A stretch of 64,000 nucleotides of DNA, from positions 1-64,000 of the forward strand of contig NZ_JAUSRO010000022.1 in the NCBI RefSeq assembly GCF_030811835.1, given 5' to 3'. Of the stretch, positions 58,111 to 64,000 are shown one piece after another. Under the pieces are notes generated by a model. It saw only the letters and a list, made by a program, of their open reading frames with translations. It ran no database searches and was not told where the DNA came from. A program made the position numbers and the translations under genes. The stretch comes from Variovorax ginsengisoli (GTDB taxonomy: Bacteria > Pseudomonadota > Gammaproteobacteria > Burkholderiales > Burkholderiaceae_C). Every line of letters begins with the position of its first letter. The first letter of the stretch is position 1.

Positions 58111-59661
58111 TTATTCCAGTCGCGATGCCAGCGCGCCGCACAAGGCCCGCAGTTCATCGGCGTTCGCCGCCACGCCGTACACGTAGCGGTCCGGTCGCAC
58201 CAGCGCCGCAATGCATCCGTGGCGCTCGAACCATGCGGCAAGCACGCCGTCGGCTTCTTGCAGATCCGGCCCCATGCGCAAGATGCGCATGCCTGCGATC
58301 GGCATTGGATCGGCCATGGGTGCGTCGACGTCTTCCTCCAACACCAGCCACCACCCATTGCCGGCCACCGCATCGAAGCGAACGCATGCCGTTCCTTGCG
58401 CGATCCAGGGCTGCGGGAAGAGGGTGCCGTTGGCGGGATGCGAGACTGGCGACAGCAGGCCGTCGGTGAGCCCTGGAATGACGTCCTGCCGCGGCACGTC
58501 GCGCACCACGCCGCCGCACTCGGCCAGCAGCTGCGCATCACGTGCACGTGCCTTATCCGCGTCGCGTTCGCCGATCACCGCGCCGATGTTCTTGATGCGA
58601 CTCGTGAGCTCGCGCACATGGGCCTTGCGCTCGGTGCCGTAGGTGTCGAGCAAGGCCTCGGCCGCGGCGCCCTGCACCTCGCCCCTGAGCACCGACGCCA
58701 GCTTCCAGCTGAGGTTGGCCACATCGCGCACGCCCTGGCACATGCCTTGCCCCAGGAAGGGTGGCTGTTGATGGGCGGCGTCGCCTGCGATGAACACCCG
58801 GCCGTTGCGCCAGCGCTCTGCCACCAAGGCATGAAAGCGATAGCTGGCCTGGCGCCACAGCTGCCCGTCGTCGGGCGTGAGCCAGCGCGACAGCAGCTTC
58901 CAGGTCTCCGCGGACTCGGTGACCTTCTGCGGATCCTCCCCGGGCTTCAGCGAGATCTCCCAGCGCCGGTGGTTGCCGGGGCCGATCACGAACGTGCAGG
59001 GCCGTTCCGGCTCGCAGTACTGCACGCTGACTTTCGGCAGCTTGGCCAGGCCGCTTTCGTTGGCCAACACATCAACCACCAGCCAGGGTTCGTCGAATGC
59101 GAGGTCTTCCAGCGGCAGTCCGATCCACTCGCGCACGCTGCTCGACGCGCCATCGCAAGCGACGACGTAGCGAGCCCGGACCTCGGACGCGGTACCGTCT
59201 TCCCGACGGAGCATCAAAGTCACGGCATCGGGTTCCTGCCGGAGGCCGGTCAGTTCCACGCCCAGTTCGACCTGGGCGTTGGGGAATTGACGCACGCGCT
59301 CGCGCAGCAGGGCTTCGACCGGTGGCTGCGTGAACACGTTCGATGGTGTGTAGCCCAGAGGATACGGCGGCTCGATCATCGTCAGCCGCTTGATGAGCTG
59401 CCCGTCCACACCGTAGTACTCGGAGGGGGTGAAGGGGTCGATGTGACAGGCCACTTCTTCCGCCACGCCCAGTTGCTGGAACACGCGCATCACTTCGTGG
59501 TCGACCGCAATGGCGCGCGGCTTGTCGTAGACATCCTTGAGTCGGTCACAGACATGCACGCGCAGGCCCATGTCGGCGAGCAACCCTGCGGCCACGGCGC
59601 CCGACGGGCCGAAGCCGACCACCGCGACGTCGTAGAGGCCGCGTTCTTCTGGCAGTGCCAT
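58111..59661 (-). CDS. FAD-dependent aromatic monooxygenase (MhpA-like)
   Basis: 516-aa class A flavoprotein hydroxylase. GxGxxG at VVGFGPSGAVAAGLLADMGLRV, the DG motif VACDGASSSVRE and the GD motif FIAGDAAHQQPPFLGQGMCQGVRD are all intact. It resembles 3-(3-hydroxyphenyl)propionate and resorcinol-type hydroxylases and would insert oxygen ortho to a phenol using NAD(P)H, preparing a catechol for the extradiol enzyme. Four bases before the FAH-family gene stop, so operonic. The parent substrate cannot be fixed from sequence. Confidence 0.9.
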   Translation of the reverse strand: MALPEERGLYDVAVVGFGPSGAVAAGLLADMGLRVHVCDRLKDVYDKPRAIAVDHEVMRVFQQLGVAEEVACHIDPFTPSEYYGVDGQLIKRLTMIEPPYPLGYTPSNVFTQPPVEALLRERVRQFPNAQVELGVELTGLRQEPDAVTLMLRREDGTASEVRARYVVACDGASSSVREWIGLPLEDLAFDEPWLVVDVLANESGLAKLPKVSVQYCEPERPCTFVIGPGNHRRWEISLKPGEDPQKVTESAETWKLLSRWLTPDDGQLWRQASYRFHALVAERWRNGRVFIAGDAAHQQPPFLGQGMCQGVRDVANLSWKLASVLRGEVQGAAAEALLDTYGTERKAHVRELTSRIKNIGAVIGERDADKARARDAQLLAECGGVVRDVPRQDVIPGLTDGLLSPVSHPANGTLFPQPWIAQGTACVRFDAVAGNGWWLVLEEDVDAPMADPMPIAGMRILRMGPDLQEADGVLAAWFERHGCIAALVRPDRYVYGVAANADELRALCGALASRLE

Positions 59662-59665
59662 GGTC

Positions 59666-60529
59666 TCAGTCCTCGGCGCGGATTGGGTTGGTCAGCGTGC
59701 CGATGCCTTCGATCTCCACTTCGAAGCGGTCCCCAGCCTGCATCCACACGGGCGGCGTGCGCGCCTGGCCGACGCCGGCAGGCGTGCCCATCACGATCAC
59801 GTCGCCGGGCTCCAGCGTCAGCACATCACTGAGCAGCGCGATGGTTTCCGCCACGCCCCAGATCATGTCGGTGGTGTTGGCGCTCTGCATGACCTGGCCG
59901 TTCAGGCGTCCCTCGATCTTCAGGCCCGTGGCAGCCGGCGGCAATTCGTCAGCGGTGACGAGGACCGGGCCGAAGCCACCGGTGCCGTCGAAGTTCTTGC
60001 CGATGGTCCACTGCGGCGTGCGCTTCTGGTAGTCGCGCACAGACATGTCGTTGAAGCAGGTGTAGCCGAACACATGCGAAGGCGCGTCTTCCTGGCGCAC
60101 GTGCCGCGGCACGCGGCGGCCGATGACCAGGGCCAGCTCCGCCTCGTAGTCGAACTTGACGGACACCTTCGGCAGGATGCCGGGCTGTCCATGCGCGATC
60201 AGCGACGTCGCGCCACGGAAGAAGAACCACGGGTATTCCGGCTTCTCGCGACCGCCCTCCTTCGCATGGTCGAAGTAGTTCAAGCCGAGGCAGATGATTT
60301 TGCCGGGCTCGGGCACCAGCGGTGCCAGGGCAAGGCTGGCCATCTCCAGGCGGGGGGCATCCGAGTCCAGCGCTGCCTTGCCGGCCGTCGCCAGGTCCAC
60401 ACCCTGGGCCAAGGCCTCGCGCAAGCTGGCGGGTACCTGGGGTTGGGTTTGATTCAGGTCGATGACGGCGTTGCCGTCGACGAGGCCGAGCCGGGGCTGG
60501 CCGTCTTTCAGGAAGGTCGTGAATTTCAT
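59666..60529 (-). CDS. Fumarylacetoacetate hydrolase-family protein
   Basis: 287-aa FAH-fold enzyme: GKIICLGLNYFDHAKEG, the metal-site Glu pair in KFDYEAELALVIGRR, and IVMGTPAGVG. In meta-cleavage pathways such proteins hydrolyse or decarboxylate the ring-fission product (for example acylpyruvate hydrolase or 2-hydroxypentadienoate-type steps). It lies between the monooxygenase and the extradiol dioxygenase, which fits cleavage of the dioxygenase product. Confidence 0.9.
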   Translation of the reverse strand: MKFTTFLKDGQPRLGLVDGNAVIDLNQTQPQVPASLREALAQGVDLATAGKAALDSDAPRLEMASLALAPLVPEPGKIICLGLNYFDHAKEGGREKPEYPWFFFRGATSLIAHGQPGILPKVSVKFDYEAELALVIGRRVPRHVRQEDAPSHVFGYTCFNDMSVRDYQKRTPQWTIGKNFDGTGGFGPVLVTADELPPAATGLKIEGRLNGQVMQSANTTDMIWGVAETIALLSDVLTLEPGDVIVMGTPAGVGQARTPPVWMQAGDRFEVEIEGIGTLTNPIRAED

Positions 60530-60568
60530 GGTGTGTGCGAACGGAGAGAGAAAAGTGCAGGGACTCGG

Positions 60569-61474
60569 TCAGCCCGGGGTCCTGGCGAAGAACACGTGCT
60601 TCTGCGCATCCTTCAGGCGCGGCGAGGGAGGTTGTGAAATGCCCCACTGGTCGACCCGGCCCGCGGGCCAGTTCCAGTCATCCGGGCCGCCGGGGCGGTA
60701 GCTGTCGTCGATCTGTTCGACCTCGGCCGTGTACTCGATGACCTCGCCGAATGGGCCGATGAAGTAGTTGAAGGCGTTGTCGCCGGGGCCGTGCCGGCCT
60801 GGGCCCCACTCGATCGGATGGCCCGCATCGCGCATGCGCCCGCCGCCGCGCATGACGGACTCGAGGTCCGGCATCACGAAGGCAATGTGGTTGAGCGCAT
60901 CGTTGTCGGTGTCGCCCAGCGCGATGCTGTGGTGGTCGCTCCCGCAATTGAGGAAGGCCATGACGCGGGTGCGATCGGACAGGGTGAAGCCGAATGCAAG
61001 CTCGAAGAAGCGCCGCGTCGCCTCGACGTCGTGGGCGTTGAGCACGGCATGGGCCAGGCGTATCGGCCGGTCCGCGGCTTCGTGGGCATCCGCATGTCGC
61101 TGGTCGCCATGCACCACCTGGATCAGCCGCCCGTCCGGGTCCCGGACGGTCAGGCCGATGCCGCCTCCCGGCGCCTCGATCGGGCCGAGTGGCACCTCGA
61201 TCCGGCCGCCCGCCTGCAGGCTGGCCTGGGCCACAGCTTCGAGTGCCTCGGCGCTTCGCGCCCTTAAGGTCACGTGGCGGATATCGGCGACGGGTCCGCC
61301 GCGGTGCACCGCCAGCAGATGGTGGTCTGCACCGGTGCCACGCAGGTAGAGCGCGTCGTCCTCGCGCGCGGCCACGTCGAGATGCCAGACGCGGGTATAG
61401 AAATCTTCGGCACGCGCCAGGTCGGGGACGTTCAGGGCCACGCTGCGCAGACCGCCGATCCAGGGTGATGTCAT
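60569..61474 (-). CDS. Extradiol ring-cleavage dioxygenase (VOC type I)
   Basis: 301-aa two-module VOC dioxygenase. The second module carries a His-His-Glu iron site: His142 (RLAHAVLN), His196 (LNHIAFVM) and Glu247 (GEVIEYTAE). The first module (about 1-120) has lost these ligands, as expected for extradiol enzymes. It would open a catechol or trihydroxyarene next to the diol. Overlaps the amidohydrolase stop by 4 bp (61471-61474). Substrate likely a substituted catechol or hydroxyquinol; not decided by sequence. Confidence 0.88.
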   Translation of the reverse strand: MTSPWIGGLRSVALNVPDLARAEDFYTRVWHLDVAAREDDALYLRGTGADHHLLAVHRGGPVADIRHVTLRARSAEALEAVAQASLQAGGRIEVPLGPIEAPGGGIGLTVRDPDGRLIQVVHGDQRHADAHEAADRPIRLAHAVLNAHDVEATRRFFELAFGFTLSDRTRVMAFLNCGSDHHSIALGDTDNDALNHIAFVMPDLESVMRGGGRMRDAGHPIEWGPGRHGPGDNAFNYFIGPFGEVIEYTAEVEQIDDSYRPGGPDDWNWPAGRVDQWGISQPPSPRLKDAQKHVFFARTPG

Positions 61475-62568
61475 GTGCTTTCCTTCGAAGTTGGCGCCAG
61501 CGCGCGCGCCAGGAAGCGCCGCGCATTGCCATGGGTGAGCTGGTCGACCACGCCCGCATCCACGAACGCGGATTCGATCTGCGAAAGGGGCGTGGCCTCG
61601 TGAAAGTTGAAGGGGTAATCGGTCCCCACCAGGAGTTGACTGGCGCCGAACTGGTCGACCAGGTGCTTCAACGTGGGCGGATCGAACACCAGCGTGTCGA
61701 AGAACAGGCGCCGTGCCTGCTCTGTCGGCGCGACCTCGATCTGCTCACGCAGCGCAGGGAAGACGGTCCAGCCTTTCTGCAGCCGTGGCAACAGCGACGC
61801 CAGCGTGCCGCCGCCATGGCTGAAGGCCATGCGCAGCCGAGGCCGGCGAAGCAGCAGGTTGGTGGTGATCACCGAAGCGGCCGCCAGGCCCACGTCGGTC
61901 GGGTACGCCAGCACCTGCTGCAGCGGCGCCGGCCCCACCAGGCGGTCCATGCCGGTCGGCTTGAGCGCATGGACGAACACCGCGGCATCGAGCGCCTCGC
62001 AGGCTTCGAAGAAGGGCGCGAAACGCGGGTCGCCGATGGGCGTGCCATTGACGTTGCTGCCGATCTCAACGCCCGCGAAGCCGAGCGTCTCGATCACGTA
62101 CCTCAGCTCAGCGATCGCCAGGTCGACGTCCTGCAGCGGCACCGCACCCATGCCGATCAGCACGCCGCCGGACTCGGCCGCCATGGCGGCGATCTGCTCG
62201 TTCAGGTACCGCAGCAAAGGGGCCGCATCGGCAGCGCTCATCCAGTACGACAACAGCTCCGGCATGGGCGAGATCGCCTGGTGCGACAGGCCCATGGCGG
62301 GCAGGTCGGCGAGCCGGTGCGTCACGCTCCAGCATTTCTCGGACACGGTGCGGTAGTTCTTGCCGGCGATCATCACGTGGCGATGGCAGAGGCCATTCGC
62401 CATGGGCGCCTCGACGGTCGAGGGCCAGTCCGTCGGCACCTTGTGGCCCAGATAGGACGGAAACTCTGCCGGCACCACATGGGCGTGGACGTCGATGCCG
62501 CAAGCGCACCGCGCCCGCCATCTCGCCCCGCCAGGTTGCGCCGTGGGCGCTTGCACACCATCGAACAT
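61471..62568 (-). CDS. ACMSD-like amidohydrolase-family decarboxylase
   Basis: 365-aa amidohydrolase-2 enzyme from ATG 62568 (CAGGAGACAAGC ahead). Metal-site motifs: His28/His30 in DVHAHVVP, His in AVFVHALKP, His in MAFSHGGGT and Asp in LVGTDYPF. The family includes 2-amino-3-carboxymuconate-semialdehyde, gamma-resorcylate and 6-methylsalicylate decarboxylases. In this operon it may decarboxylate an aromatic acid to a phenol before hydroxylation. First gene of the minus-strand operon, divergent from LysR at 62679. Confidence 0.87.
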   Translation of the reverse strand: MFDGVQAPTAQPGGARWRARCACGIDVHAHVVPAEFPSYLGHKVPTDWPSTVEAPMANGLCHRHVMIAGKNYRTVSEKCWSVTHRLADLPAMGLSHQAISPMPELLSYWMSAADAAPLLRYLNEQIAAMAAESGGVLIGMGAVPLQDVDLAIAELRYVIETLGFAGVEIGSNVNGTPIGDPRFAPFFEACEALDAAVFVHALKPTGMDRLVGPAPLQQVLAYPTDVGLAAASVITTNLLLRRPRLRMAFSHGGGTLASLLPRLQKGWTVFPALREQIEVAPTEQARRLFFDTLVFDPPTLKHLVDQFGASQLLVGTDYPFNFHEATPLSQIESAFVDAGVVDQLTHGNARRFLARALAPTSKEST

Positions 62569-62649
62569 GCTTGTCTCCTGTTGCTCGGCGCAGCGCGCAC
62601 CGGCGTTCTTGGAGGAGGAGCTTAGGGATGTGCCTCTGATTTATGAAGC

Positions 62650-62673
62650 GGATTCTCTATATACATAGAATCC
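62650..62673. promoter_or_regulatory. Palindrome in the LysR/decarboxylase divergent gap
   Basis: GGATTCT (62650-62656) and AGAATCC (62667-62673) are perfect 7-bp arms around an AT-rich decamer. It lies just upstream of ATG 62679 and would be inside the coding region if translation began at 62643, which argues for the later start. Likely site for the adjacent LysR protein on the shared promoter region. Confidence 0.6.
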
Positions 62674-62678
62674 ATGCG

Positions 62679-63599
62679 ATGGATATCAAGAATGTGGACC
62701 TCAACCTGCTCGTCGCGTTCGCGGCCATGACCGAGCAGCGCAGCGTGACGCGCGCGGCCGAGTCCGTTGGCCTGAGTCAGCCCGCGATGAGTGCCGCCGT
62801 GGCGCGGCTGCGGCTGCTGTTCGACGACCCGTTGTTCGTGAAGACGGCGCGGGGCATGCAGCCAACGCCGCGCGCGCTCGCGCTGGCAGAGCCGGTCCGG
62901 CGTGTGATGGAGGCCATCAAGACCGAGATCCTGCCCGCCTCGGCCTTCGATCCCGCAACGGCCGCCGAGCGCTTTGCGATCGTCACGCCAGACATTGCCG
63001 AAGTGCACTTCCTGCCCAGGATCCTGGCGCACTTCGTCGAGGCGGCGCCTTCGTGCAGACTGCAGACCTTGTCGATGTCTCGCCATGAAGCAGCGGATGC
63101 GCTCGCGTCCGGCGCGGCCGACCTTGCCATCGGCTATCTGCCGGATCTGCAGAAGGCCGGGTTCTTCCTGCAGAAGCTGTTTCGCAACGACTATGTGTGC
63201 ATCGTCCGCCGCAAGCATCCCGCGATCGGAGAGCGCCTGACGCTGAAGGCCTACCTCGCCGCGTCCCACGCGGTCGTCAGCCCTGACGGGCGCGAACACC
63301 TGCTGGAGCAGGCGCTGCAAAAGCGCGGCCTCGAGCGCCGGGTGGTGGTGGGCCTCTCGCACTTCATGAGCCTGCTGCCGCTCATCGAGAGTTCCGACCT
63401 GGTCGCCACGGTGCCGCGCGACCTGGCCAACATCTGCGCCCGCCACGGTGATATCCGCATCGTCGCGCCGCCGTTCAAGTCACCCGTGGTGGAGGTGCAC
63501 CACTTCTGGCACCGCCGCTCCCACAAGGACCCGGCCAACGTTTGGCTCAGGAGCCTCATCTACCGCCTGTTCTCGGAGGCGCAGCGCGCCGGCCCCTGA
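62679..63599 (+). CDS. LysR-family regulator of the aromatic operon
   Basis: 306 aa from ATG 62679 (MDIKNVDLNLLVAFAAM, a typical NodD/LinR-branch start); an ATG at 62643 would add 12 residues and read across the palindrome at 62650. HTH SVTRAAESVGLSQPAMSAAVARLRLLFDDPLFVKTARGMQPTPRAL, then the effector domain ending in HHFWHRRSHKDPANVWLR. Divergent from the decarboxylase-dioxygenase-FAH-monooxygenase-Bug operon. The NodD/LinR branch often responds to aromatic compounds, in line with the operon. Converges, 28 bp, on the aceE-like gene. Confidence 0.92.
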   Translation: MDIKNVDLNLLVAFAAMTEQRSVTRAAESVGLSQPAMSAAVARLRLLFDDPLFVKTARGMQPTPRALALAEPVRRVMEAIKTEILPASAFDPATAAERFAIVTPDIAEVHFLPRILAHFVEAAPSCRLQTLSMSRHEAADALASGAADLAIGYLPDLQKAGFFLQKLFRNDYVCIVRRKHPAIGERLTLKAYLAASHAVVSPDGREHLLEQALQKRGLERRVVVGLSHFMSLLPLIESSDLVATVPRDLANICARHGDIRIVAPPFKSPVVEVHHFWHRRSHKDPANVWLRSLIYRLFSEAQRAGP

Positions 63600-63627
63600 G
63601 CCGCCTGGCAGAAGGCTGCTCTCGGAA

Positions 63628-64000
63628 TCAGCGCATCGCGTGCTTCGCCGCCCGCACGATGCTTGCCGCATCCACGCCGAAGAAGTCGCGCAGCGCCGCG
63701 CGCGTGTCGCTGCGCCCGAACCCGTCGGTGCCCAGCGTGAGGTAGCGGCGGCCTTCGGGCAGGAAGGCGCGCACGCTCTCGGGCACGGCGCGCACGTAGT
63801 CGGTGGCCGCGACGATGGGGCCGCGCGATGCGGCGAGCTGCCGGGCGACGAACGGCGAGCCGGCATCGTCTCCGCGCAGGGCGCGCGCCTCGCAGGCCTG
63901 GCCGTCGCGTGCGAGCTCGCTCCAGCTTGTCACGCTGATCACCTCGACGGCGATGCCAACGGCTGCGAGCTGCTGCGCCGCCTTCACGACCTCAGTGAGG
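63628..64000 (-). CDS. aceE: Pyruvate dehydrogenase E1 component (homodimeric, AceE-type), C-terminal part
   Basis: The last 123 codons are visible, and the gene continues beyond the window. Reading into the edge gives LTEVVKAAQQLAAVGIAVEVISVTSWSELARDGQACEARAL, then FVARQLAASRGPIVAATDYVRAVPESVRAFLP and LTLGTDGFGRSDTRAALRDFFGVDAASIV. These match the C-terminal domain of E. coli-type AceE (SVTSFTELARDGQ..., LGTDGFGRSD). The enzyme decarboxylates pyruvate with thiamine diphosphate to acetylate E2 lipoyl groups. A second chromosomal copy or an MdeB-like relative for another 2-oxo acid cannot be excluded from the tail. Confidence 0.9.
   Translation of the reverse strand, partial: LTEVVKAAQQLAAVGIAVEVISVTSWSELARDGQACEARALRGDDAGSPFVARQLAASRGPIVAATDYVRAVPESVRAFLPEGRRYLTLGTDGFGRSDTRAALRDFFGVDAASIVRAAKHAMR

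Overview
The window is high-GC DNA from a betaproteobacterium, most likely Burkholderiales close to Comamonadaceae/Alcaligenaceae (Variovorax-, Acidovorax- or Bordetella-like). This rests on the many periplasmic 'Bug' (TctC-type) solute receptors without TctA/TctB membrane partners, the LysR/CaiB/Bug gene pairs, and MCPs with an alanine/proline-rich tail. No tRNA, rRNA, CRISPR array, insertion sequence or phage gene was seen.

Layout. 0-4.0 kb: the end of a chemotaxis locus (MCP tail, cheR, cheB, and a convergent MCP ending in a DWTTF tether). 4.1-9.2 kb: a LacI regulator divergent from a Bug receptor, an enolase-superfamily talarate/galactarate dehydratase and garD, with two matching LacI-type operators between them. 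9.2-13.5 kb: HMG-CoA-lyase-like enzyme, CaiB transferase and Bug, divergent from a LysR gene. 13.6-20.8 kb: two paralogous Bug genes, each divergent from an enzyme gene (Zn-alcohol dehydrogenase; SMP-30 lactonase), sharing a 17-bp palindrome, with a secreted M20 amidohydrolase and a CaiB transferase between them. 20.8-32.0 kb: a LysR gene divergent from a tightly coupled ten-gene operon: luciferase-like monooxygenase, flavin reductase fused to an FCD sensor domain, two acyl-CoA dehydrogenases, enoyl-CoA hydratase, ADP-forming acyl-CoA synthetase, SDR, VOC protein, SnoaL-like protein and a double SDR. I recognise no known pathway for this set, and it is the best candidate for an undescribed catabolic system. 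32.0-33.1 kb: three gene wrecks (Bug, EamA, LysR). 33.1-36.7 kb: PaaI-like thioesterase/TetR, TetR/DinB and an MDR reductase. 36.9-43.2 kb: a split AtuA-type pair facing an enoyl-CoA hydratase-Bug-acyl-CoA ligase operon with an IclR regulator and a strong inverted repeat. 43.2-50.6 kb: an ABC importer operon continuing into an FAD oxidoreductase, CaiB transferase, enoyl-CoA hydratase, 7Fe ferredoxin and its LysR regulator. 51.0-56.0 kb: lysine/2-aminoadipate catabolism (aminotransferase, 2-oxoadipate dioxygenase hglS, ALDH7) with an XRE-cupin regulator. 56.0-57.1 kb: GlcG-like and PEBP-like proteins. 57.1-63.6 kb: an aromatic ring-cleavage operon (ACMSD-like decarboxylase, extradiol dioxygenase, FAH hydrolase, FAD monooxygenase, Bug) divergent from a LysR gene. 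63.6 kb to the end: the 3' end of an aceE-type pyruvate dehydrogenase E1.

Overall the window is a string of small, separately regulated catabolic modules, each typically made of a regulator, a Bug receptor for organic-acid capture, a CoA-activation step (CaiB or ligase) and a few oxidation, hydration or cleavage enzymes. The substrates are mostly unknown. Only the galactarate, 2-aminoadipate/2-oxoadipate and aromatic meta-cleavage modules can be assigned with some confidence.
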